A stretch of 64,000 nucleotides of DNA from an uncultured Colwellia sp. GTDB taxonomy: Bacteria; Pseudomonadota; Gammaproteobacteria; Enterobacterales; Alteromonadaceae. Positions 17,561-25,751 of this stretch are shown here, in pieces. Both the position numbers and the translations under genes were made by a program. Location: positions 228,245-292,244 of the forward strand of contig CAJXQI010000003.1 in assembly GCA_913058395.1 (NCBI GenBank). The letters are read 5' to 3'. Within the stretch, counting starts at the first letter, position 1. Every line of letters begins with the position of its first letter. The notes under the pieces were generated by a model. It made no database searches. It had not been told where the DNA came from and saw only the letters and a list, made by a program, of their open reading frames with translations.

Positions 17561-17599
17561 ATAAATATCCAAGTCACTTGATGAGGCTTGGATATTTAT
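17561..17599 (-). terminator. Perfect 13-bp inverted repeat between OmpA gene and aqpZ
   Basis: ATAAATATCCAAG and CTTGGATATTTAT are exact inverted copies around a 13-base loop. It sits just beyond the OmpA stop codon and before aqpZ on the minus strand. No U run follows it on that strand, so it could protect the abundant porin mRNA end or partly terminate before aqpZ. Confidence 0.5.
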
Positions 17600-17617
17600 G
17601 TTTTTAACTTTTATTTA

Positions 17618-18676
17618 CTACTTTTTACTTACAACTTCTTTAATTGTAGTTTCTATTTTCGCAACTACACGGCGGTTTATATTATGGTCAGCACGTGTAT
17701 TTCCTTTAGAAATTAACTGTGTTTCACCAAAGCCTGTTGCAGATAAACGGCTAGCGTCAATATTAAACTTACTGATTAAGGTGTTTTTAACGGCATCAGC
17801 GCGTTTTTGGGAAAGCATTAAGTTATATGCATCATTACCTGCTGCAGAGCTATGACCTTCAATATCAACCGTTGTGTTTTTGTATGCTTTCATGAAGTCA
17901 GCTAAGCGTTGAATATCATTTAGCATTGCCGGCTGAAGTTGTGAGCTATTGTTTTCAAAAGTAACATTTAAATTAATTGCTGCTGTTTTTTCTGCATACA
18001 ATGCACAGCCTTTTGAGTCGACTTTTACGTTAGCTGGCGTGTTAGTGCAATTGTCATGTTTGTCGTTAATTCCGTCGTTGTCAGCATCAACAACCATTAC
18101 TTTTTTCACTACTGGTTTAGGTGTTACCACTTTTTTTACTGCTTTATTAACGATGGGAGATTTTTTTACATCACCAAAAGCGTATTGTAAGCCGAATTTA
18201 AAACCTTGGTCGGTATAACCATAATCTACATCGCGGTAAACAACGGCTTCACCGAATACAGAAAAACGATCATTTACTTGAAAGGCATGACCCGCACCAA
18301 CATTAATGGCGTTGTAGCTTTTTACATTATTAAAACGTTTTACACCGGTGAAAAGATAAAAATTGCTGTCTTCAACTTTATAAATAGCATCTAAACCTGC
18401 GCGAGTTCCGTAATCATGATCACGGCCATTGTTAATTTCGTAACGCGTTTTTGCTAATTCGAAGCGTGCATTCCATTGGTCATTAATAATTTTTTGTAAA
18501 TCAATACCAATACCTTTACCAGCTTCAATTTGTTGCCAGTCAATGTTGTTTTCTTTACTTGTACTTGATTTTATATAATCGCCAAATACGCCTACTTTCC
18601 ATGTTTCATCAATGTTTTCTGCCGCTAAAGGTGAGCTAATTAGTGCGGCTAACAAAGTAATGTTGAACGTTTTCAT
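17618..18676 (-). CDS. OmpA family porin, OprF-like
   Basis: A 352-residue outer-membrane protein. A signal peptide is cleaved after about residue 19, and an eight-stranded-type N-terminal barrel runs to about 180 and ends YAFG. A Pro/Lys/Val linker follows, then a thrombospondin type-3 calcium motif (DADNDGINDKHDNCTNTP), then a C-terminal OmpA domain that binds peptidoglycan (NLMLSQKRADAVKNTL and TGFGETQLISKGNT). The barrel-TSP3-OmpA order is that of OprF. It is divergent from the cfrX-cmpX-sigX genes, and its promoter carries the same ECF-type element as theirs. Confidence 0.87.
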   Translation of the reverse strand: MKTFNITLLAALISSPLAAENIDETWKVGVFGDYIKSSTSKENNIDWQQIEAGKGIGIDLQKIINDQWNARFELAKTRYEINNGRDHDYGTRAGLDAIYKVEDSNFYLFTGVKRFNNVKSYNAINVGAGHAFQVNDRFSVFGEAVVYRDVDYGYTDQGFKFGLQYAFGDVKKSPIVNKAVKKVVTPKPVVKKVMVVDADNDGINDKHDNCTNTPANVKVDSKGCALYAEKTAAINLNVTFENNSSQLQPAMLNDIQRLADFMKAYKNTTVDIEGHSSAAGNDAYNLMLSQKRADAVKNTLISKFNIDASRLSATGFGETQLISKGNTRADHNINRRVVAKIETTIKEVVSKK

Positions 18677-18726
18677 GGATAAATCCTTATTGAGTTTTAT
18701 GTAATATTTCTTATTTGTTAGCCCTA

Positions 18727-18752
18727 TAACGGATGGGGAAAGTAAAAGTCAC
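18727..18752 (-). promoter_or_regulatory. Predicted SigX-type ECF promoter of the OmpA gene
   Basis: On the minus strand GTGAC and CGTTA are separated by exactly 16 bases, the spacing of ECF sigma promoters. Around them TGTGACTTTT and CCGTTATAGGGCTAA closely match the promoter of the divergent operon at 18883-18908. The start codon is about 45 bases beyond the -10-like box. Read by eye, not tested. Confidence 0.6.
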
Positions 18753-18882
18753 AAATTTTATTTATTTTTTTTATTTAATGAAGAAAACGGTAAAAATTAA
18801 TGGATTAGCGTAAAATGCACACGATTTTTGAGTGGTACGGGTATATATCCAACAATAAGAATAAAATTTATACAAAATTAAT

Positions 18883-18908
18883 GTGACTTTTTAACAGGCC
18901 AACCGTTA
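18883..18908 (+). promoter_or_regulatory. Predicted SigX-type ECF promoter of cfrX-cmpX-sigX
   Basis: GTGAC-N16-CGTTA with flanking TGTGACTTTT and CCGTTAAAGGGTTAA, the same bipartite element and spacing as at 18727-18752 on the other strand. It lies about 37 bases before the GTG start at 18946. It suggests autoregulation of the sigma factor operon. Confidence 0.6.
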
Positions 18909-18945
18909 AAGGGTTAAGCAATGAGAAGTATTGCTGGAGGATGAA

Positions 18946-19212
18946 GTGAAAGACATTGAAAAAAACATAGCAGAAGAGTTAAAAAATAGTTCTGAATTAG
19001 CTTTTAGTACTTCCGATGATGAATTATTTAAGCGTGCAACAGTAACCGCCAATAACCAGCAGGGGACGAAAGATCTTTTAGCACTGGGTATGGCGTCAAT
19101 TTGGGTTGTTTTTGTCAGCATATTTATGAAAATTTTAAAGCCAATATTTAAGCAAATGGCAAATAACTCAGAAAAGATAAGTACTACTACAACAAATAAC
19201 GGGAATAAATAA
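18946..19212 (+). CDS. Small membrane protein, CfrX-like
   Basis: An 88-residue protein with an acidic helical N-terminus (VKDIEKNIAEELKNSSELAF), one membrane segment near residues 48-65 (LALGMASIWVVFVSIFMKIL) and a polar Asn/Thr tail. GTG 18946 is chosen because a perfect GGAGG lies five bases upstream; a TTG at 18931 would overlap that site. Its stop overlaps the cmpX ATG by one base (TAATG), so the two are translationally coupled. Position and size match the CfrX/CrfX gene before cmpX in Pseudomonas; I cannot verify sequence homology. Confidence 0.7.
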   Translation: MKDIEKNIAEELKNSSELAFSTSDDELFKRATVTANNQQGTKDLLALGMASIWVVFVSIFMKILKPIFKQMANNSEKISTTTTNNGNK

Positions 19213-20036
19213 TGGATACTGATAACATCACTGAAAAAGCATACTCGGGCTTTATCGCTATTTGGCAAAAAGTGGTAACCTTTTTACCGGATTTAATTGT
19301 CGCCATTCTATTTTTACTTGCTGGTTGGTTGATTTCATCGCTGATTAAAAGCTTTTTGAATAAGTCGCTAACTAAAATTGGTTTTAATACTTTTTTAGAT
19401 AAACTTGGTTTAGATACTTTACTGAAAAAAATGGAAGTAACGGTTACTGGCAGCCAAGTGGTTGCGAGTATTATTTCTACCTTCTTCTTATTAATATTTT
19501 TATTAGCTGCTTTGGATATTTTAGGGCTAACAATTCTTTCAGGCTTGATTGACACCTTAATACTATTTTTACCTAAATTGCTTGCTTCGCTTGCCGTATT
19601 ATTATGTGGCTTTTTTGTTGCGCAAATTGTTTTTAATGGCGTGAAAATAGCGGCTAAAAACACTGGTGTTGATTACGGCCGCTCGGTTGCTGAAGTATGT
19701 CGCGGTATTATCATCGTTATTACTGTTTCATTATCAATTACCCAACTCGATATTGATGTTTCGCTACTTAATAACATTATGACCGTGGTTATTGCCAGTG
19801 TTGGCTTGGCTGCCGCTATTTCGTTAGGCATTGGTACAAAGTCAATGGCTCAAGAAATTGTTGCCGGCGTGTATTTACGAGAAATGTATCAAGTAGGCGA
19901 TACGATTGAAGTAAAAGACATCAAGGGAACCTTGGCTTCTATTGGCAGTGTGGCGAGTAAAGTAATGGGTGAAGGTGAGTCAATGACAACTGTACCTAAT
20001 ACTTTTTTGTTAGCTAATAAAGTTACTAAGCAATAA
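19212..20036 (+). CDS. cmpX: CmpX-like mechanosensitive channel family protein
   Basis: A 274-residue inner-membrane protein with about four membrane helices (near 24-44, 85-105, 115-140, 165-215) and then a short MscS-type beta domain (YQVGDTIEVKDIKGTLASIG) ending VPNTFLLANKV. The repeated LPDLIVAILFLLAGWLIS and LPKLLASLAVLLCGFFVAQIV segments are the conserved-TM-helix repeat of the CmpX/YnaI-type subfamily. Unlike true MscS it lacks a large C-terminal cage. It sits between the CfrX-like gene and the sigma factor, as in Pseudomonas, where CmpX affects envelope stress and c-di-GMP. Confidence 0.85.
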   Translation: MDTDNITEKAYSGFIAIWQKVVTFLPDLIVAILFLLAGWLISSLIKSFLNKSLTKIGFNTFLDKLGLDTLLKKMEVTVTGSQVVASIISTFFLLIFLLAALDILGLTILSGLIDTLILFLPKLLASLAVLLCGFFVAQIVFNGVKIAAKNTGVDYGRSVAEVCRGIIIVITVSLSITQLDIDVSLLNNIMTVVIASVGLAAAISLGIGTKSMAQEIVAGVYLREMYQVGDTIEVKDIKGTLASIGSVASKVMGEGESMTTVPNTFLLANKVTKQ

Positions 20037-20053
20037 CTGGGATTTTTTAACGT

Positions 20054-20587
20054 TTGACTACGTTTAATGAACGTCAGCTTGTTGCTTTAGTACAAGAAAA
20101 CTTGCCTTATGACACGCGTTTATTTCAGCAGTTAATTACACCGTATTTACCTTTATTAAAGGGATATTGTGCAAAGCTGCTGAATAACCAGTCTGATGCG
20201 GAAGATGTTGTACAAGAGATAATTATTAAGATACTCACCCAGTTGAAAAACTTTAAGTGGTCAGTGTCTTTTAAAGCGTGGCTGTTCAAAATTGCTCATA
20301 ACGAGTGTATTAACAAAATAAGAAGTCGGCGTTGGGATACCATTGAGCAAAATGAAGAATATCTAGAAAACTTAGTTGCTGATGAAAGTAATCATGAAGA
20401 CTTGGCGACGGCACTCTCTTCATTAATGGTCAATTTATCATTTGCTGATCGTAATATTATGCTACTACGTTATCGCACTGAGTTAGAGTTTCAGGAAATA
20501 GCTGACATTTGTCATTTAAAGCTTTCTGCTGTGAAAATGCGTCACAAAAGAGTGATAGAGTTTTTGCAAGGGCAATTAAAAGAGTAG
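20054..20587 (+). CDS. sigX: ECF sigma factor, SigX-like
   Basis: A 177-residue sigma-70 family factor of the extracytoplasmic type. Region 2 has DAEDVVQEIIIKIL and FKAWLFKIAHNECINKIRSR. Region 4 has LSFADRNIMLLRYRTELEFQEIADICHLKLSAVKMRHKR (residues about 132-170). The NECI and ELEFQEIADI phrases match Pseudomonas SigX as I recall it. The start is TTG 20054; there is no in-frame ATG before region 4. It lies 17 bp after cmpX, and no anti-sigma gene follows, also as in SigX loci. Likely targets are the two GTGAC-N16-CGTTA promoters in the window. Confidence 0.85.
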   Translation: MTTFNERQLVALVQENLPYDTRLFQQLITPYLPLLKGYCAKLLNNQSDAEDVVQEIIIKILTQLKNFKWSVSFKAWLFKIAHNECINKIRSRRWDTIEQNEEYLENLVADESNHEDLATALSSLMVNLSFADRNIMLLRYRTELEFQEIADICHLKLSAVKMRHKRVIEFLQGQLKE

Positions 20588-20681
20588 TTTTGTTGATGTT
20601 CATTTGGCGGTGTTGGGTGCTGTAGAGAGCTCAACATTCACCGGTGGCAAGTGTTTAATTAGCATGGGTAAAGCTAAATAT

Positions 20682-20714
20682 TAAGGTAACTGACATCAGT
20701 TGCCAGTCACCTTA
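20682..20714. terminator. Hairpin between sigX and the M50 protease gene
   Basis: TAAGGTAACTG pairs with CAGTCACCTTA with one mismatch around an 11-base loop; an alternative inner stem is also possible. It lies between two converging genes. There is no U run, so the assignment as terminator is weak. Confidence 0.4.
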
Positions 20715-20732
20715 ATCTGCATTGAGCTTAAC

Positions 20733-21830
20733 TTAACTACCCAGTATTTTAAGTGGCAGCGATAATGCGTCGTTACCTGTTTGACCAACCAGCCAAATAA
20801 TAGCGCCTAAGCCTGCAACCGTAATGACATACCATATTGCTGATACAATTTGTGCATAGCGATTAAGTGGTAGTAACTGACTTAAATGTCGACTTTTATA
20901 TTCGAAGAATATTTCAATGCTACCAATGGCCAGTAAAAAGCCTAATAACGCTAAACCAAAGTGATAACTAATATAAATACCAAATACCGCACCTAATATA
21001 CAAGCCACTAAACCTAACTTTGAATTAATTGAAAAGGCGATGCTTTTAAGCACGTGGCCACCGTCTAATGGTAATATCGGCAATAAGTTAAATAAATTCA
21101 GCAGGGCATTAAATACCGCGATGCCCGCCAGTATTTCAATATCAGTCAGCCAATATCCCACTAAGCAGGCGATAGAAAGTATTAAGCCGAAGAAGGGCCC
21201 CATGATGGAAATAACGATATCTTGCCAGCGGGTATTAATTTTGTCGTCGCTAAGCGCTAAGCCGCCAACAAAAGGAATGAGGTAAATACCTTTGGTTTTC
21301 AAGCCAAAGTATTTCATTGCCTTAATATGACCATATTCATGAAAAACCAAACAAAGAATTAATGCGATGGCAAATTCGATTGAGAATAACAAGCTATAAG
21401 CGGCCAAACTACCGGCAGCAAAAAGAACTTTAATGACTTTAGCACTTTTCAATAGCTTTAAACCAAGACCTGCTAAGCCAATGAAGCTAAATTTAATCGG
21501 TTGCTTTTCACCTTGGACTACTTGACGTTGTTCTATGTCTTTTTCATCGAGGGAGTTGTCGAGTATAAGCTCGTTATTCACTAACAGTTGGAACTGCAAT
21601 GTAAAAGGCTGCCATTGTAGGGAGCCATTAAGTTCAACCTGTAGTTCGCCTTGTTCAGTTTGCAAGGCAAATTGATGCAAGAAAGACTCGTTGTCAGCAT
21701 TAGCGTTAATCTGTGACACACAGGTTTCGTCCCAAAATAGCTGTTGCCACCCGGCCATTGAACCTTCTAATCTTAGCGTTTTCCCTAAACATTCAACTTC
21801 TAATAATTGCACTTCATACTCACTAATCAT
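20733..21830 (-). CDS. Site-2 protease (M50) family membrane metallopeptidase
   Basis: A 365-residue integral membrane protein. Residues 1-115 form a soluble, beta-rich N-terminal region without a signal peptide. Then come about six membrane helices. Zinc ligands are in FHEYGHIKAMKYFG (HExxH at 164-168) and in FNLLPILPLDGGHVL, the third-ligand motif of site-2 proteases. It has no PDZ domain, so it is not RseP. It belongs to the smaller SpoIVFB/Rip-like group whose substrates are mostly unknown. A TTG one codon upstream is also open; ATG 21830 is chosen. Monocistronic. Confidence 0.82.
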   Translation of the reverse strand: MISEYEVQLLEVECLGKTLRLEGSMAGWQQLFWDETCVSQINANADNESFLHQFALQTEQGELQVELNGSLQWQPFTLQFQLLVNNELILDNSLDEKDIEQRQVVQGEKQPIKFSFIGLAGLGLKLLKSAKVIKVLFAAGSLAAYSLLFSIEFAIALILCLVFHEYGHIKAMKYFGLKTKGIYLIPFVGGLALSDDKINTRWQDIVISIMGPFFGLILSIACLVGYWLTDIEILAGIAVFNALLNLFNLLPILPLDGGHVLKSIAFSINSKLGLVACILGAVFGIYISYHFGLALLGFLLAIGSIEIFFEYKSRHLSQLLPLNRYAQIVSAIWYVITVAGLGAIIWLVGQTGNDALSLPLKILGS

Positions 21831-22051
21831 CAATACTCAAATAAACCTTGCCCGATTATCGCTATATTTAGCCGTGCAGCAAGGTTTATCGGTAAAGTAG
21901 TAGATTTACTGATACTTTGCTTTTATATTTTTTCACGGTTGTGCTTGGCATTGTTAGTGAATTTTTTCAGTTAATTATTTAATCGCGACGGTAGCGTAGG
22001 TTTGGTGATTGGCATACCATGTGATTACATTCAATTTACTGATTTCTCCTT

Positions 22052-23173
22052 ATGCGCTTTTACTTACCTTTTCTCATTTTTTTCGCTGTAACATTTAATT
22101 GTATTGCTCAAGCATCTACTGCTCATTTTACCCTTGATCAAGCCCCTGAACTTGGAAAAATGAAGGACTTTAAAGCCAGTGCATTATGTAATGTTGCAGA
22201 TGAAACTACGCGCTACTTGAACGACTTCTCGGAAGATAAATTTGCTGTGCATGCAGGAAAAGTTTTTGAGAGTGCAGTGACATTACCTAAGGTAAAGCAG
22301 ACCCTTGCCTTTATTTGCCAAACTTATCGCGAAGATGTGCGAGCTAAACGTAATAGTCGACTGCATGATGAAGTATTTTTACGTCAACACTTTGATTTTT
22401 ATCGTTGGGCGCCCGATGTTAAAGCTGCACGTGCTATCGCACTAAAAAGTACTAATGAAGTTAAAACAAGAATGTTAAATGCTATTCCTGAAGACAAAAT
22501 ATTCTTAACTAAATATTACACTAAGTTACTGACGGCGAGCGAAGTTAAAACCCCTATCTACAATCAAGCGCTTTATGCTCTGCCATACGATGAACAAGGT
22601 TTAGGCTTGGCAGAAGCAAATGAGAACTTGTCGTTGGCTCGTCATCAGTACACACGTCAGCAAGTGATTGCTGGAGTATTGAAAAAAAAGAAACTGGCAA
22701 AACCTTTAATATGGCTAACTGAAGAAGCATTGCATGATGTGTTATTGCAAGGCACTGGCGTTGTCGAAGTTAATGGTAAACGTCGTTACTTCAATGTACA
22801 TCGCAATAATGGTATTGCCTATGACTATGCCATTGGTAAGCGTGAACAAGCGCGTTATTGGTACTTTTCTGAAGTGCCTAGCATTATGGGTTACGGTGAA
22901 ACGCTTGATAGTAAGATAGCGATTTCGCCACAAGTTTCTTTCGCTGGTAATGTTGCTGACTTAGGGCTAGGAAAATTATTTATGGTTAGCTATGAACTAG
23001 CTGGAGAAAAAGTTGCACGCTTAGGCGTATTATCTGATCAAGGTGGCGCATTCGACAATAACCTATTTCAGCTCGACCTATTAGTCGACAGCTACTTTGG
23101 CTGGCAAGATTATCATCAAGCCAACAAGCAACTACCTGATTATGCGAAAGCCTGGTTAATGTTGGTTAAGTAG
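22052..23173 (+). CDS. Exported MltA-like lytic transglycosylase homologue
   Basis: A 373-residue exported protein with a Sec signal peptide (IAQAS cleavage) and no lipobox. Three segments line up with MltA: FLTKYYTKLLTASEVKTPIY with its FTGYYTP block; VLLQGTGVVEVNGKRRYFNV then NNGIAYDYAIGK with the QGSG..KNGHAYRSIGK block; and LGVLSDQGGAFDNN with the catalytic ALDVGGAIKG block of the double-psi barrel. The Asp is therefore retained. The protein is divergent and may be a soluble periplasmic transglycosylase or a degenerate relative. It stands alone, upstream of a TonB receptor gene. Confidence 0.6.
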   Translation: MRFYLPFLIFFAVTFNCIAQASTAHFTLDQAPELGKMKDFKASALCNVADETTRYLNDFSEDKFAVHAGKVFESAVTLPKVKQTLAFICQTYREDVRAKRNSRLHDEVFLRQHFDFYRWAPDVKAARAIALKSTNEVKTRMLNAIPEDKIFLTKYYTKLLTASEVKTPIYNQALYALPYDEQGLGLAEANENLSLARHQYTRQQVIAGVLKKKKLAKPLIWLTEEALHDVLLQGTGVVEVNGKRRYFNVHRNNGIAYDYAIGKREQARYWYFSEVPSIMGYGETLDSKIAISPQVSFAGNVADLGLGKLFMVSYELAGEKVARLGVLSDQGGAFDNNLFQLDLLVDSYFGWQDYHQANKQLPDYAKAWLMLVK

Positions 23174-23315
23174 TAAAAAGTATATCCAAAATAAATTAAA
23201 AGTATTATTCACACAAATCGGCCTAATGACGCTTCGAGAACTTTTAACTTTAAATAACAAACGGGGATTAATACCCATTTGATCTATATCAATTAGATAT
23301 TACAAATAATGCAAA

Positions 23316-23330
23316 TGATATTGATTCTTA
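23316..23330 (+). promoter_or_regulatory. Possible Fur box upstream of the TonB receptor
   Basis: TGATATTGATTCTTA matches the 7-1-7 Fur pattern TGATAAT-N-ATTATCA at 12 of 14 positions, and further ATAATG/AATGAT hexamers overlap it on the left. It lies about 60 bp before the chosen receptor start, where iron repression would be expected. Confidence 0.4.
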
Positions 23331-23389
23331 TTACATCTCGTGGTCTAATGCGCGCAATTAAAATAATTGTTTCTTTTATAGGCGTAGCT

Positions 23390-25618
23390 ATGCGAATTTC
23401 TTCTCTTTTTCAACCCGCTTTGATTGCTTTATCTGTTGTTAGTGCTATCTCAAACTCTGCAATTGCAGATGATGATATGGAACACCTAGCTATTTTTGGC
23501 AGTGCTCAGGCAGTGAATGATGTGCCAGGCAGTGCACATATGATTTCTCAAGCTGAATTAGAAAAGTTCGACTTTACTGACATTATGCGTACATTAACGT
23601 CTGTGCCCGGTGTTTATGTACTTGAAGAAGATGGTTACGGCTTACGTCCTAATATTGGTATGCGTGGCACAGGCCAAAACCGCAGTGAAAAAGTGACAAT
23701 AATGGAAGATGGTGTATTAGCTGCTCCTGCACCTTACTCAGCTCCTTCAGCGTATTACTTCCCAACGGCTGGTCGTATGCAGCAAGTTGAAGTGTTAAAA
23801 GGTACTTCAAGTGCAATGTACGGCCCTCGTACTACAGGTGGCGTGGTAAACATGTTATCTCGTTCAATTCCAGAAGACGCACTAGCTGGACAAGTGAATT
23901 TAAGCGCAGGGCAAGACGGTTTTGGTAAAGCACATGCTTATGTTGGTGGCGCTGGTCAAAATGTATCTTCAGTATTTGAAGTTTTTCGCTACCAAGCGAA
24001 TGGCTTTAAAGATGTAAATCACACAGGTGATGATACTGGTTTTGTTAAAAATGACATCATGGCGAAAGTGATGATCAATAGCGATACTGACGCTAAATAC
24101 TACCAAGAGTTAGAATTCAAATTAAAGTATTCAGATGAAGATTCAGATGAAACTTATATGGGTTTAACTGAAGCTGATTTCAAATCTAATCCATATTCAC
24201 GTTATTCTGCTTCGCAATTAGATAATATGGATACCAGTCATAAGCAATTACAAGTTAATCACCATATTAAGTTATCTGATCGGTTTACGTTAGGTACAAC
24301 GGCCTACTTTAACGAATTTAGCCGTAACTGGTACAAAACTAGTAAAGTGGGCACATGGGCAACAGATGACAATGGCGAGTACATTCTTGATGAAAATAAT
24401 GAGCATGTAATTGATAAAGCAAGCTTAAGTGGTGGTGGAATTGATAAAGCTGCCGCTTTTGATCGTGATGCGAATAATGAACTATTGTATGTCGATGTAA
24501 AAGCTAACAGCCGTGATTATGAATCAAAAGGTATTCAAACGGTTTTAGATGCTGACTTTGGTGCTCATCAAGTTAAATTTGGTGCTCGTTATCATGAAGA
24601 TGAAATGGACCGTTTTCAATGGGTTGATAACTATACCATGGACAGTTCATATGAAATGACTCTGGCGAACGCTGGTATTCACGGTGCAGATTCAAACCGT
24701 ATTGATTCAGCTGAAGCAGTTGCGTTATTTGTTCATGACGAATATACCGTTGGCGATTTTATTATTAATGCTGGTTTACGTTATGAAGATATGACTATTT
24801 CACGTAAAGACTGGGCAAAAGGCGTTATCGATAGAAATGAACCATTAAAGAAAGATGTTAGCAACGATGTTGAGGTGCTATTACCATCTTTGGCTGTTAC
24901 GTATAGAGCTACTGATGACTTAGTTATTATCGGTGGTATACAAAAAGGTTTTGCGCCGCCTGCACCGGGCAATGAAGAAACAGAAAACGAAGAAAGTATT
25001 AACTATGAACTTGGTTTCCGTTACAACAAAGAAGCTTTGCGTGCAGAAGCTTTGTTCTTTTATTCCGACTACGACAACATGCATGGTAACTGTACCGCTA
25101 GCCAAGGTTGTGAAGAAGAGAATATCGGTAACCAGTATAACGCTGGTGAAGTTAAAGTCTCTGGTTTAGAAGTGAAAACAGGTTATGAATTTGCCACTGG
25201 TTCAGTATCAATTCCAGTTGACTTAACCTATACGTTTACAGAAACAGAATTTTTGAATAGTTTTAATTCTTCGTTCTTTGGCGAAGTAAATAAGGGCGAT
25301 GAGTTTAAATACGTTCCTGAAAATCAATTGCAACTAAGTATTGGTGTTGTTGGCGATAAATGGCGCAGTGATATTTTAGTGCGCTATATGGATGAAATGA
25401 GAACCACAGTGGGGCAAGGCAGTATTCCTCGCGATGAAGTGATTAATAGCCGCACCGTTGTTGATATGGCCGCTCATTATAGCGTTGCAGATAATCAAGA
25501 AATTACCTTTAATGTTGATAACTTACTTGATAAAAAATATATGGCAACACGTACACATGGTTCTATTATGGTCGGTAAGCCACGCAGTGTAACACTAGGT
25601 TATAAATATAGTTTTTAG
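23390..25618 (+). CDS. TonB-dependent outer-membrane receptor, FecA-like
   Basis: A receptor of 742 residues from the chosen start, with a signal peptide ending SAIADDD. The plug domain has VNDVPGSAHMISQAELEKF, NIGMRGTGQNRSEKVTIMED and VEVLKGTSSAMYGPRTTGG. A 22-strand-type barrel follows, ending YKYSF with a terminal aromatic. The plug resembles FecA and other ferric-citrate or siderophore receptors; the ligand is not readable. No N-terminal signalling domain is present, so it is not a transducer. The frame is open from 23309, but ATG 23390 gives a clean signal peptide and leaves the possible Fur box outside the gene. Confidence 0.87.
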   Translation: MRISSLFQPALIALSVVSAISNSAIADDDMEHLAIFGSAQAVNDVPGSAHMISQAELEKFDFTDIMRTLTSVPGVYVLEEDGYGLRPNIGMRGTGQNRSEKVTIMEDGVLAAPAPYSAPSAYYFPTAGRMQQVEVLKGTSSAMYGPRTTGGVVNMLSRSIPEDALAGQVNLSAGQDGFGKAHAYVGGAGQNVSSVFEVFRYQANGFKDVNHTGDDTGFVKNDIMAKVMINSDTDAKYYQELEFKLKYSDEDSDETYMGLTEADFKSNPYSRYSASQLDNMDTSHKQLQVNHHIKLSDRFTLGTTAYFNEFSRNWYKTSKVGTWATDDNGEYILDENNEHVIDKASLSGGGIDKAAAFDRDANNELLYVDVKANSRDYESKGIQTVLDADFGAHQVKFGARYHEDEMDRFQWVDNYTMDSSYEMTLANAGIHGADSNRIDSAEAVALFVHDEYTVGDFIINAGLRYEDMTISRKDWAKGVIDRNEPLKKDVSNDVEVLLPSLAVTYRATDDLVIIGGIQKGFAPPAPGNEETENEESINYELGFRYNKEALRAEALFFYSDYDNMHGNCTASQGCEEENIGNQYNAGEVKVSGLEVKTGYEFATGSVSIPVDLTYTFTETEFLNSFNSSFFGEVNKGDEFKYVPENQLQLSIGVVGDKWRSDILVRYMDEMRTTVGQGSIPRDEVINSRTVVDMAAHYSVADNQEITFNVDNLLDKKYMATRTHGSIMVGKPRSVTLGYKYSF

Positions 25619-25637
25619 AGTAACTGTCTAAATCTGA

Positions 25638-25667
25638 AAAAGGCGAGCTATTAAGCTCGCTTTTTTT
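25638..25667 (+). terminator. Intrinsic terminator of the TonB receptor gene
   Basis: GCGAGCT-ATTA-AGCTCGC is a perfect 7-bp stem with a 4-base loop, followed by seven T. Confidence 0.92.
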
Positions 25668-25751
25668 ATGTGTGAAATTAAGTTTTCCATAGCTATACTA
25701 TTGAAAGTAATGCTTTAACGATAAAATCAAAACAATGAATAGGAACATACT

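Noticed and set aside
17512..17617. A further GTGAC-N16-CGTTA promoter before aqpZ
   Set aside because: A GTCAC is present on the plus strand, but no TAACG lies 16 bases from it, so aqpZ has no separate copy of the element.
19187..19663. A 158-codon minus-strand open frame inside cmpX
   Set aside because: It is a full antisense shadow of a well-supported membrane-protein gene. It has no ribosome site, and its Ser/Lys-rich composition is what antisense to hydrophobic codons gives.
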